Of a DNA stretch of 64,000 nucleotides, positions 55,057 through 63,272 are shown piece after piece (the stretch's first letter is position 1; each line of letters opens with the position of its first letter). The notes under the pieces are model-generated. The model had not been told where the DNA came from. It did no database searches and saw nothing but the letters and a program-made list of their open reading frames with translations. A program made the position numbers and the translations under genes. The stretch spans positions 1 through 64,000 of the forward strand of contig JBBQNP010000003.1 in assembly GCA_038330085.1 (NCBI GenBank), written 5' to 3'. The DNA is from JAEUIA01 sp038330085 (GTDB taxonomy: Bacteria > Planctomycetota > UBA1135 > GCA-002686595).

Positions 55057-55821
55057 ATGGGACTTCGTGAGTACGAACGCAAGCGCGACTTCGCGCTGAC
55101 GCCGGAACCGAGCGGGCGCGGCAAGAAGAAGAAAGGGCCCGCGCGGTCGAAGCTCTCGTTCGTCGTGCAGAAGCACGCTGCTACGCGCTTGCACTACGAC
55201 TTCCGCCTCGAGCTCGACGGCGTGCTCTTGAGTTGGGCGGTGCCGAAGGGTCCGAGTCTCGACCCGTCCGACAAGCGCCTCGCGGTGCACGTCGAGGATC
55301 ACCCGCTCGAGTACGGCGGGTTCGAGGGCACGATCCCGAAGGGTCAGTACGGCGGCGGCAGCGTCATCGTGTGGGATCGCGGCACTTGGGAGCCGGAGAA
55401 GGATCCGTCGCTGGGCCTGCGGCGCGGCATGTTCGAGTTCACTCTGCACGGCAAGAAGTTGCGCGGCTCGTGGGCGCTCGTGCGCCTGCATGGGCGGGAC
55501 AACGACGAGAAGAACTGGCTGTTGTTCAAGCGCAGCGACGAGTTCGCGCGACCGGGATCGTCGATCACCGAGGAGCAACCCGAGAGCGCGAAGACAGGAC
55601 GGTTGATCGAGGCCATCGGTGCGCGCAGCCAGGTATGGAACAGCGACCGCGACCAACCCTCGAAGCCACCGCGCAAGACGAAGAGCACTGTGAGGCGCAG
55701 GAAAGCACGCGTCCCGCGTCCGCCGCGCAAGTCGACGAAGCCCCCCAAGAAGCCCACCAGGAAGGCCGTCAAGAAGCCCGGGACATCGTCGGCGAAGTCG
55801 AAGTCGAAAGTACGCGCATGA
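55057..55821 (+). CDS. Stand-alone LigD 3'-phosphoesterase (PE) domain
   Basis: 254 residues. The domain (about 30-175) contains the manganese-site motif QKHAATRLHYDFRLELDG (H, H, D) and LLSWAVPKGPSLDPSDKRLAVHVEDHPLEYGGFEGTIPKGQYGGG, read in pieces. It is the 3'-ribonucleotide/phosphate trimming activity of LigD. It is usually fused in Pseudomonas-type LigD but is free here. The last roughly 55 residues are a Lys/Arg/Pro/Ser tail (VRRRKARVPRPPRKSTKPPK). The stop overlaps the ligase start as ATGA. Confidence 0.93.
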   Translation: MGLREYERKRDFALTPEPSGRGKKKKGPARSKLSFVVQKHAATRLHYDFRLELDGVLLSWAVPKGPSLDPSDKRLAVHVEDHPLEYGGFEGTIPKGQYGGGSVIVWDRGTWEPEKDPSLGLRRGMFEFTLHGKKLRGSWALVRLHGRDNDEKNWLLFKRSDEFARPGSSITEEQPESAKTGRLIEAIGARSQVWNSDRDQPSKPPRKTKSTVRRRKARVPRPPRKSTKPPKKPTRKAVKKPGTSSAKSKSKVRA

Positions 55822-57074
55822 CGACGAAGGCCCATTCAGGTTCGACGATCCGTCGCTCCCGCTCGCGGCGAGCGAGGACCGCCGCACTGAAGGCGCGCAA
55901 GCCGGCGCAACAGCGACGCAAGAGCGCCTCGCCACGCTCGATCGCAGCGTCGCTCGAACGAGCGCGCCGGTCGTCGCTCCCGGAATTCGTCGAACCTCAG
56001 TTGGCGACGCTCGAATCGGCCGCTCCCACCGGCGAGGGCTGGCTGCACGAGGTGAAGTTCGACGGTTACCGCATGGAAGCGCGCCTCGAGAAGGGCCGCG
56101 TCACGTGGATCTCGCGCAACGGCCTCGACTGGACGTCGCGCTTCGCGTCGTTGTCACCCGCGATCGCGTCGTTGCCCGCGGAGTCGGCGCTGTTGGACGG
56201 AGAAGTCGTCGTGCTCGGCGACGACGGCGTCAGCCGCTTCCAGGAACTGCAGCAAGCGCTCGGCGACGGCGAAGCGCGCGCGTTCACGTACTTCGCGTTC
56301 GACCTGATCCATCTGGACGGACTCGACTTGCGGCGTTGCGAGTTGATCGACCGCAAGCGGGTGCTGCAGGCCTTGCTCGCACGCACGACCCCGAAATCAC
56401 CCGTGCGCTACAGCGAGCACATCGTCGGCGGAGGACCGGAGTTTCTCGTCGAAGCATGTCGCGCGAGGTTGGAAGGCATCGTTTCGAAGCGCGCGGAAGG
56501 CAGCTACGTCTCGCAGCGTACGCGCGACTGGGTCAAGGCCAAGTGCGGCTTGCGCCAGGAGTTCGTCGTCGCCGGCTTCACCGAGCCCAGCGGCTCGCGC
56601 GTCGGGTTCGGCTCGCTCGTGCTCGGCGTGCACGACAAGAAGAAGTTCGTCCATGCCGGCCGCGTCGGCACCGGTTTCGGACGCGAACTCTTGGTGAAGC
56701 TGCGCCGGAAGCTCGACGCGCTCGCGATCGATCAACACCCGTTCGACGTCCCCGTCGATTCGGCCGCGCGACGCGGGGTGACGTGGGTGAAGCCGAAGCT
56801 CGTCGTCGAGGTGGCGTTCACGGGCTGGACGTCGGAGGGTTCGCTGCGGCATCCGAGCTTCGAGGGAATGCGCGAGGACAAGTCGCCCGCTGAGGTCGTG
56901 CGCGAGAAGTCGAGGTCGCAACAGCGCACGGCGTCACACCCTGGGTCAACCACCGTCAGCTCCGGCGCGAAGTCGGCCGCGAAGAGGAAGCCGGCCCGGA
57001 AATCCGCCGGCCCGCACGAGCCCACGCGCAGCCAGGTCGGGAAGGGGTCCGCCGGCAGGAAGCGATCGACATGA
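55818..57074 (+). CDS. ligD: Stand-alone LigD-type ATP-dependent DNA ligase
   Basis: 418 residues: nucleotidyltransferase domain (about 60-240) and OB-fold domain (about 245-370). Motif I VKFDGYRMEARL carries the AMP-binding Lys. Motif V is YVSQRTRDWVKAKC. The OB domain continues in LVVEVAFTGWTSEGSLRHPSF. It lacks the polymerase and phosphoesterase modules, which are separate genes on both sides. Basic tails flank both ends: about 50 residues of Arg/Lys/Ser at the N-terminus and about 50 at the C-terminus. It overlaps the upstream and downstream genes as ATGA (55818-55821 and 57071-57074), so all three are translationally coupled. Confidence 0.95.
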   Translation: MTTKAHSGSTIRRSRSRRARTAALKARKPAQQRRKSASPRSIAASLERARRSSLPEFVEPQLATLESAAPTGEGWLHEVKFDGYRMEARLEKGRVTWISRNGLDWTSRFASLSPAIASLPAESALLDGEVVVLGDDGVSRFQELQQALGDGEARAFTYFAFDLIHLDGLDLRRCELIDRKRVLQALLARTTPKSPVRYSEHIVGGGPEFLVEACRARLEGIVSKRAEGSYVSQRTRDWVKAKCGLRQEFVVAGFTEPSGSRVGFGSLVLGVHDKKKFVHAGRVGTGFGRELLVKLRRKLDALAIDQHPFDVPVDSAARRGVTWVKPKLVVEVAFTGWTSEGSLRHPSFEGMREDKSPAEVVREKSRSQQRTASHPGSTTVSSGAKSAAKRKPARKSAGPHEPTRSQVGKGSAGRKRST

Positions 57075-58105
57075 GCACGCTGAAAAAGACGGTGCGCAAG
57101 CAGGCTGTGCCTAAAAACACCATGCGCAAAAACACTCTGCGCAAAAACACCCTGCGCAAGAAAGCTGGGCGCAAGAAGTCCGCTGAAAAGCCCTCGTCCC
57201 GCTCAGTCGCCGACGCCGACGTCGTCGCGGGGGTCACGATCTCGCACCCCGACCGCGTGCTCGACGAAGAGAGCGGCGCGACCAAGATCGACGTGGCCCG
57301 TTTTTATGCCGGCGTCGCGCCGCTGCTCTTGCCCCACGTCGCGAACCGTCCGTTGAGCGTCGTGCGTTGTCCGCGCGGGTTCGCGAGCACGTGCTTCTTC
57401 CAGAAACACAGCGGCGGCATGTTCCCCGACGCGGTGAAGTCGTTGCCGGTGAAGGACTCGTCCGGCGTCGCCAACTACCTGATGGTCGATTCGGTCGAAG
57501 GCCTCGTCGCGCTCGTGCAGATGAACGTGATCGAGCTGCACCCTTGGGGCAGCCGCGGCGATGAGCTCGATCGACCCGACCGCATGTTCTTCGATCTCGA
57601 TCCGGCACCCGACGTCACCTGGAAGCGCGTCGTCGACGCCGCGCTGAGCATGCGCGAAGTCCTGTGGGGCCTCGGCATGGAGTCGTTCGTCAAGACGACC
57701 GGGAGCAAGGGCATCCACGTCGTCGTTCCCCTCGAACGCCGCTACACCTGGGACCAGGTGAAGGATTTCTCGCACGCGATGGCGATGCAGCTCGAGCAGT
57801 CCGAGCCCGCGAAGTACATCGCGACGGCGTCGAAGGCCGCGCGCAAGGGCCGCATCTTCGTCGACTACCTGCGCAACTCGCGCGGCGCGACGGCGGTGGC
57901 GCCGTACTCCGTGCGCGCAAGACCGGGTGCGTCGGTGTCGACGCCGCTCACGTGGAAGGAACTCGAGTCGCTCTCGCGTCCCGACGCGTTCCACATGGAC
58001 GACGTGCTCGCGCGCACGAAGTCGAAGCGCGCGGATCCCTGGGCGAAGTTCCTGAAGTCGCCGCAGAAGCTGCCTGCAGCATCGAAGACGACAGCCGCCC
58101 GGTGA
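57071..58105 (+). CDS. Stand-alone LigD polymerase/primase (POL) domain
   Basis: 344 residues. The N-terminal 45 residues are a Lys/Arg/Asn tail that includes a tandem RKNTL repeat. The domain (about 50-320) belongs to the archaeo-eukaryotic primase family. It has RPLSVVRCPRGFASTCFFQKH, the metal-binding FFDLDPAPD (Asp pair), TTGSKGIHVVVPL, and the third Asp in RIFVDYLRNSRGATAVAPYSVRA. It adds templated and non-templated nucleotides, with a ribonucleotide preference, at break ends. ATGA overlap with the ligase gene. The convergent transporter gene ends 15 nt downstream. Confidence 0.94.
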   Translation: MSTLKKTVRKQAVPKNTMRKNTLRKNTLRKKAGRKKSAEKPSSRSVADADVVAGVTISHPDRVLDEESGATKIDVARFYAGVAPLLLPHVANRPLSVVRCPRGFASTCFFQKHSGGMFPDAVKSLPVKDSSGVANYLMVDSVEGLVALVQMNVIELHPWGSRGDELDRPDRMFFDLDPAPDVTWKRVVDAALSMREVLWGLGMESFVKTTGSKGIHVVVPLERRYTWDQVKDFSHAMAMQLEQSEPAKYIATASKAARKGRIFVDYLRNSRGATAVAPYSVRARPGASVSTPLTWKELESLSRPDAFHMDDVLARTKSKRADPWAKFLKSPQKLPAASKTTAAR

Positions 58106-58120
58106 GCTCGCTCGATCGGT

Positions 58121-58846
58121 TCAGCTTCCTGACACGAGCGACAACCCGGAGAGCGCGTACCACACTCCGAACACGAGTGCGACCGCACCGACGAGCGGGG
58201 CGATGAACGCGAAGTTGCGTGCGGCGGGTGCGCGCGCGAGCACGAGCCCCGCTGCTCCGGATGCAATCGCCATGGAGAGCGCCGTGCCGGCCGCGAACAC
58301 GCACAACGCGATCAACGCCTCCGCCCTCTCGGGCGCGGCTGCGACCATGACGATCCCGCCCGGGGCCGACCCGCCGACGCCGTGCACGAGGCCGACGCCG
58401 AACGCGGCGCGCGGCGAACGAACTTGCGGGTGCGCGTGACCGTGATCGCGAGCGAGCGTCCGGTTCGAATCCGTCGGATGCGCGTGCACGTGCTCGTGTT
58501 CGATTCCGCCGTGCCGGTGCGCGTGCAGGTGCAACTCGCCGCGACGCCAACGCACGAGCAGCCCCAGCGCGAGCCAGGCGATGATCGCACCGACCGCGAC
58601 CTCCGCCGCCGTGTGGATCCACTGCGGAATCCATGGGCCTGCGATGACGACCGGGATGCCGAGCGCGAGCAGCGAGAGCGCGTGTCCGGCCCCCCACGCG
58701 AGACCGATACGCGTCGCGCTCTTCGTTCCATGGCCCCCATCGCGGGTCGTGATCGTCGCGACGGCGCTCAAGTGATCGGGATCGAGCGCGTGTCGCAGCC
58801 CGAGCGCCAACGAGAACCCGAGCGTGGTCAGAAATCCGGCGTGCAC
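58121..58846 (-). CDS. NiCoT/UreH-type metal transporter
   Basis: About 241 residues with six TM helices. TM2 carries HALDPDHLSAVATI, the HX4DH motif of nickel/cobalt transporters. WGAGHALSLL is the second His motif, and GLVHGVGGSAPG the later conserved one. A His-rich cytoplasmic loop (HLHAHRHGG, HEHVHAHP, DHGHAHP at about 115-160) would bind metal. The role is probably Ni2+ or Co2+ uptake or export; no urease, hydrogenase or cobalamin genes lie nearby. GTG 58846 was chosen to begin the first TM helix; a longer GTG start at 58963 adds an Arg-rich sequence. Confidence 0.88.
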   Translation of the reverse strand: MHAGFLTTLGFSLALGLRHALDPDHLSAVATITTRDGGHGTKSATRIGLAWGAGHALSLLALGIPVVIAGPWIPQWIHTAAEVAVGAIIAWLALGLLVRWRRGELHLHAHRHGGIEHEHVHAHPTDSNRTLARDHGHAHPQVRSPRAAFGVGLVHGVGGSAPGGIVMVAAAPERAEALIALCVFAAGTALSMAIASGAAGLVLARAPAARNFAFIAPLVGAVALVFGVWYALSGLSLVSGS

Positions 58847-59144
58847 GAGTGTGAGCGCGCGATCGCGCAGTCGGGTGTGGGGCTGTCCATGCGTGCGTGC
58901 CGCCGCCGGTTTCGTTCGGCGCCGGCGGGCCAAGCCGCGCGATCCTACTCGATGTGCCCCCACGACCGGACGCGACTCGAGTTGCGCGGCGTCTGCAACC
59001 CGCGCACGAACGCACCCGAGGCGACTGCAACGGCTTGATTCAGCACCGATCCGACGGCCGCGTCCCCCGGAAGCGCACTATGTCGGCTGCACGGTGAAGA
59101 CGCGGACGGAGCTCGTCGCGTCTAATGGAGGCTGCGACCTCGCC

Positions 59145-60989
59145 ATGGCTGCCTCCAGGATCAGCGTCGCCGGCACGAACCCCATCGGGCGGCGGAATTG
59201 GATGTCCGGCGATGTCCGCTCGTCGATCCGATCTGCATGGCAGCCGCTGCTCGTGTGGCTCGTGTGGATCGCGATGACGTGCAATGCAGTGCGCTTCGTC
59301 GTGCAGTACGGCAGCCGCAACCTGTTCCTCGACGACCTGTGGCTCGTCCTGCCGCGCTTCCAATCGCACGGGCTCACGTGGGCGCTGTTGTGGGCGCAGC
59401 ACAACGAACACCGCAATCCGCTACCGCAGATCCTGCAATACGCGCTGTACCGAACGACGGGCGACGTGCGCTCGGGCATCTGGCTCGACGTGTTCATCCT
59501 GTCCGCCATCGCGGTCGTGATGATCGCGCTCGCGCGGAGGCTCCGCGGTCGGATCACGTGGACCGACGCGTTCTTCCCGGTTCTGTGGCTCAACACGGGC
59601 AACGCCGAGAGCCTGCTCATGGGCTACCAGATCTCGATGATGCTGCCCACGGCGCTCGTGTCGCTGATGATGATCCTGATCGCCACCGCGCCCGATGGAT
59701 TGCGTCCGCGAGCGGTGATCACGTGCGCGCTCGCGCTCGTGTGCTTGCCGATGTGCGGCGGTCCGGGGTTCCTGCAGGCTCCGGCGCTCGCGGTGTGGGC
59801 GTTCGCAACGGGATTCGTTCTACGCAAGCGCGTGGACGACGCGAGTCGACGCTCGGGAACGATCCTGATGGCTGCGGCCGTGATCACCGTGGCGATGCTC
59901 GGTGCCTACCTCGTCGGTCTGCGCAGCCCGCCCGGCATCGAGCGCAGGTACACGATTTCTGCGATCGGCGAGGTCACGTTGGACGTGCTCGGGCTCTCGC
60001 TCGGACCGGCAGCGGAGACGTGGATGCCGTGGGCCGGCATCGGAGTGCTGCTCTTCGCGCTCTCCGGACTCGCTCTCGTCGTGCGCGCGTGGTTCACGAC
60101 CCCTGTCGAACGCCTGCGCACGTTCGGAATCGCGTGCTGCTTGGGGGCGAACGCCATGCTCGCACTCGGCATCGGAGTAGGGCGCAGCGGGATCGGAAGC
60201 TCGTTCCCGATCCGCTACGTGATGCTGACGGCACCGATCGTGTGCACCGCCTATGTGTCGTGGAGTCTGTACGGTCCGCGCGTGGTGAACTTGCTCGTGC
60301 GCTCCACGGTGTGCGTCACGTGGATCGCAGCGTTCTTGATCGTCGGCTATCCCATGGGCGAGCGCCTGGGCACGGCGCGCAAGAACAAGATGGACGCGCT
60401 CGAGCGCGACATCGGTCTGGAGTTGCCGGCGTTCGAGATCATCCGTCGCTACAACTCCGCTCTGGACGGGGATCCGAATCGACTCTTCTACATGTACTCC
60501 AACATGGCGAAGCAGCGCATCGAACCCTTCGACCGGGCGTCGGAGGCCGAGATCCGCTCGTTCGGGCACGAGCAGGCCGGCATGTCTCCGTCCAGCGTCG
60601 AGGGCCTGGTCACGCTGGCGAGCCGCCCGGGGACGACCGAACCGAAGGGCCTGAACATGGCGCACGGTGCGCTGATCTTCTTCGATGTGCCCGACACGGC
60701 CACCAAGATGAGGCTCGATTTCGCTTTTCCGACCACCGAGGAACTCGCCAGACATGGGTCGCGTGCGCGCTTCTGCGTGACGATGTCCTACGCGAACTTC
60801 AAGGACCGCAGGGTGCTCCTGATGAGCACGTTCGACCCAACGTCGGCCGGCGAGAATCGGCCCGACGGAGCCGTCGATCTCGACTTACCCGCTCAGACGG
60901 ATCGCAAGATCGTCATGCAGTTCATGATGCCGCACGATCCCGGCGCGGAACTTTTGTACGGCAGAATCGCAGACGTGCGCTTCGAGTGA
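59145..60989 (+). CDS. Polytopic membrane protein, GT-C-like
   Basis: 614 residues. About ten TM helices occupy residues 30-400; residues 400-614 form a soluble beta-rich domain. In the first extracytoplasmic loop YGSRNLFLDDLWLVLPRF carries a Asp-Asp pair, as in GT-C glycosyltransferases, and WAQHNEHRNPLPQ follows where acceptor-binding His/Asn residues usually sit. Family not otherwise recognised. It may glycosylate exported polymers or proteins, and the polyprenol-phosphate GT2 enzyme at 20120 could supply it. ATG 59145 precedes the first TM by about 30 residues. It is alone on its strand here. Confidence 0.78.
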   Translation: MAASRISVAGTNPIGRRNWMSGDVRSSIRSAWQPLLVWLVWIAMTCNAVRFVVQYGSRNLFLDDLWLVLPRFQSHGLTWALLWAQHNEHRNPLPQILQYALYRTTGDVRSGIWLDVFILSAIAVVMIALARRLRGRITWTDAFFPVLWLNTGNAESLLMGYQISMMLPTALVSLMMILIATAPDGLRPRAVITCALALVCLPMCGGPGFLQAPALAVWAFATGFVLRKRVDDASRRSGTILMAAAVITVAMLGAYLVGLRSPPGIERRYTISAIGEVTLDVLGLSLGPAAETWMPWAGIGVLLFALSGLALVVRAWFTTPVERLRTFGIACCLGANAMLALGIGVGRSGIGSSFPIRYVMLTAPIVCTAYVSWSLYGPRVVNLLVRSTVCVTWIAAFLIVGYPMGERLGTARKNKMDALERDIGLELPAFEIIRRYNSALDGDPNRLFYMYSNMAKQRIEPFDRASEAEIRSFGHEQAGMSPSSVEGLVTLASRPGTTEPKGLNMAHGALIFFDVPDTATKMRLDFAFPTTEELARHGSRARFCVTMSYANFKDRRVLLMSTFDPTSAGENRPDGAVDLDLPAQTDRKIVMQFMMPHDPGAELLYGRIADVRFE

Positions 60990-61090
60990 TCGAGCGCACG
61001 CCTGGAGAATGAGGTGGTGTGCGCTGCATCAGCGGCGCAGGACACCTTCGGATGCGGAAACAGATCGCTCTGCCTCCCTCGATGGCGCTC

Positions 61091-61627
61091 TCAGTTCGCG
61101 CGCATCTCTTTCTTCACCGACGCCTCGTCCGTGCTCGAGATGTCCTCGGCACCCGAACGCTCGAAGATGTCCTTCGCGCGCTTGGTCTCCGCGGAGTCTT
61201 CCGAGTGCACGGAAATCAGAACGTTGCCGCCCTTGACCTTGCCCTCGTACTGCTTGGCCTGGATCTCGGGGATGCCGAGGCCGATCAAGGATCCGGTGAT
61301 GCCGCCGACGGCCGCGCCCACCGCGGCACCGCTCAACGCGGCCATGATCGGACCGGCCGCGATGAACGGACCGATGCCGGGGATCGCGAGCGAGCCGATG
61401 CCCGCCAACCATCCCAGCGTTCCGCCGATCGCGCCGCCCGCGCTCGCGCCGGTGACGGCACCTTCCGGTGCCTTCGTGCCTTGCTCGTGAGCGAAGTCAC
61501 GCGTACCCGACTTGTCCGGCATCAGCACGGAGATGTCGTTGTTCGAGAAACCGGCGGTCTTGAGGTCTCCGACCACCCGCAGCGCCTGCGCGTAGTTCTG
61601 GACGATGCAAAAAACGGCTTTGCCCAT
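61091..61627 (-). CDS. Glycine-zipper stress-type protein (general stress protein 17M-like)
   Basis: 178 residues. The N-terminal about 55 residues (AVFCIVQNYAQALRVVGDLKTAGFSNNDISVLMPD) match the YflT/17M-type fold found in DUF1269/general-stress proteins. The middle (about 55-115) is a run of Gly/Ala with GxxxG repeats (GASAGGAIGGTLGWLAGIG), able to insert into membranes. The C-terminus (GGNVLISVHSEDSAETKRAKDIF) is a second small alpha/beta part. AGGAG lies 8 nt upstream of the ATG. It is downstream of, and in the same direction as, the BON lipoprotein gene (27 nt gap). Confidence 0.82.
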   Translation of the reverse strand: MGKAVFCIVQNYAQALRVVGDLKTAGFSNNDISVLMPDKSGTRDFAHEQGTKAPEGAVTGASAGGAIGGTLGWLAGIGSLAIPGIGPFIAAGPIMAALSGAAVGAAVGGITGSLIGLGIPEIQAKQYEGKVKGGNVLISVHSEDSAETKRAKDIFERSGAEDISSTDEASVKKEMRAN

Positions 61628-61654
61628 GATGAATGCTCCTGGTGATCTCTGTAG

Positions 61655-62062
61655 TCAGGGTTTGACTTCGATTTGGTTGTCGACGTTGGTGACGCCGGCG
61701 ACGTTCGTCGCCAATGTCGTGATTCTTGTCTTCTCGTCCGCGGTCGGGACGGTGCCGCGCAGGGTGACCGCACCGCTCTTCACGACGATGACGACGTTCT
61801 TCGCGGAGGTGGAGAGCGTGTCGTCGCCGACGACCGACTTGCGGACCAGCGCCTGCAGGTCGATGTCCGCCTTGTCGTTGCTCGTGTCGGTCGCGTTCGG
61901 ATGCGCGGGCATGGTCTTGCCCGGCATGGTGGAGGAATTCGACGCAGGCGTCTTCGAGGCGTGCGTCGCCGTTTCCCCCGGCTTCTGGGATGCGTAGGTG
62001 TCGGTGTTTTTCGAGCAGGCGCAAGCGAGTGCAAGCACCAAGCAGGTGATGAAGGGTTTCAT
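61655..62062 (-). CDS. BON-domain lipoprotein
   Basis: 135 residues. The signal MKPFITCLVLALACAC ends in a lipobox (ALACAC; Cys 14 or 16 acylated). A Ser/Thr/Pro/Ala linker (20-65) precedes one BON domain (about 68-134: ALVRKSVVGDDTLSTSAKNV, VTLRGTVPTADEKTRITTLA, GVTNVDNQIEV). BON domains bind phospholipid, and OsmY-like proteins are induced by osmotic stress. GAGG lies 5 nt upstream of the ATG. It is probably an operon with the glycine-zipper gene at 61091. Confidence 0.88.
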   Translation of the reverse strand: MKPFITCLVLALACACSKNTDTYASQKPGETATHASKTPASNSSTMPGKTMPAHPNATDTSNDKADIDLQALVRKSVVGDDTLSTSAKNVVIVVKSGAVTLRGTVPTADEKTRITTLATNVAGVTNVDNQIEVKP

Positions 62063-62407
62063 GTCGTCCTCAGAAAGCAGTTGTTCGGTCGGTGTTGGTT
62101 CGACGGCCTCGTCCCGCTTTCGCGCTCGGCCTGATGCAAGCGTGCGCAGCGTGATGTTCGAGGTTCGTGAGGAAGCACGCCGCGTGCCATCTGTTGATCG
62201 CGTTTGACGACGCAAGGAGACGCGTCCTCGCGTCGAAGTTGCAGCTACAGGCGCAATTCCTACAAGTGTTCGCACCGTCAGCATGGCCGAGCGCGTTCAC
62301 AGTGGCGTTGCGGCCACTCGCTCGCGCAGGCATGTGCGGAACAGCGCTTGCTCGCTCCGGCGCACCGCGGATCACTCGGACCCGCACAACAAGGCAGGAA
62401 ATTGAAA
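62063..62407. other. Divergent promoter region of stress-type genes
   Basis: 345 nt between two divergent starts, with no gene. A partial inverted repeat around GACGCAAGGAGACGCGTC (62208-62225) is visible. No clear -35/-10 pair can be named by eye. Confidence 0.4.
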
Positions 62408-62953
62408 ATGGGCCAATCATCGAACAAGAGCGAAAACCCGCAATCGAACCCGCAGTCGACGAAGGGCAACGAGTCGCAGAAGACCCCGCAGACCCAGAAC
62501 CCGCAGACGACGGGTGGATCGCAAGGAGCTTCGAAGGATGCCAAGACCGGCAATGCTTCGAACCAGGGCAATCAGCAGGGCAATCAGCCCGGAATGAAGG
62601 ACACCGGCGGCGCATCCAAGAATTCCCAATCGGAGAAGCAGCCCGCCGGCGGTCAACAGCCGCGCTACGACGATCGTCCGCAGCGTGACGACAAGAGCGG
62701 CGGCCAGACGAACCGTCCGGGTCAGTCCTCGACGACCCAGACCGGCACGGGCCCGGGTTACGGCGACATGGAGCCGGGCGATCCGCGTCGGTCGAACATC
62801 GAAGCGAACAGCAAGAACACCGGCGACTCGGGTGCTCGCAAGGGCGACGCGGGTTCCGGCAAGAGTGGCTCATCCACCGGGAAGAGCGGTTCGCCCAGCG
62901 GTCAGGACCGCGGGGGTAACCAAACTTCTTCCGGCGGTTCCTCGAAGGGCTGA
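62408..62953 (+). CDS. Hydrophilic disordered protein, Gln/Ser/Gly-rich
   Basis: 181 residues with almost no hydrophobic residue (no TM, no signal). Composition is Gly, Ser, Gln, Asn, Lys, Asp, Thr and Pro; short motifs such as NQGNQQGNQPG and GKSGSSTGKSGSPSG repeat. It resembles LEA/hydrophilin-like or desiccation-related proteins in composition only. The start ATG 62408 has AGGA about 8 nt upstream. It is divergent from the BON/glycine-zipper pair, with a terminator hairpin about 100 nt beyond its stop. A coding role is likely but unproven, because low complexity can mimic a gene. Confidence 0.7.
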   Translation: MGQSSNKSENPQSNPQSTKGNESQKTPQTQNPQTTGGSQGASKDAKTGNASNQGNQQGNQPGMKDTGGASKNSQSEKQPAGGQQPRYDDRPQRDDKSGGQTNRPGQSSTTQTGTGPGYGDMEPGDPRRSNIEANSKNTGDSGARKGDAGSGKSGSSTGKSGSPSGQDRGGNQTSSGGSSKG

Positions 62954-63049
62954 GCCACAGCAGCTGCCACAAAAGCTGTCAGAGCATCCGAGGCTGTGAT
63001 GGCCTCGTCGGCCCGACCATCCCATCACAACCCAAGGTCAGGGTCATGC

Positions 63050-63088
63050 GGGGGCGCTCATCCCACGATGAGCGCCCCCGACTTGTTT
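63050..63088 (+). terminator. Strong intrinsic terminator
   Basis: GGGGGCGCTCAT (63050-63061) pairs perfectly with ATGAGCGCCCCC (63068-63079) over a 6-nt loop, followed by GACTTGTTT. It would end the 62408-62953 transcript. I see nothing else in the 62954-63272 gap except a Ser/Arg-rich open frame without support. Confidence 0.8.
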
Positions 63089-63272
63089 CGAGGCCGACCG
63101 ACTTTTTCGAGGACGGAAGGCGTGAGCGTGGATGAGGACGAAGAACACGTCGGATCGCTCAACGCCCCCCCCTCGAAGTCCGCGCAGCGCGTCGTCGGCT
63201 CGTCGTTTTCGACGGCCCCGCCTTCCCTTCGACTCGCCTTTCCATGCAAACTGCGGCCGAGACCACGACCGC

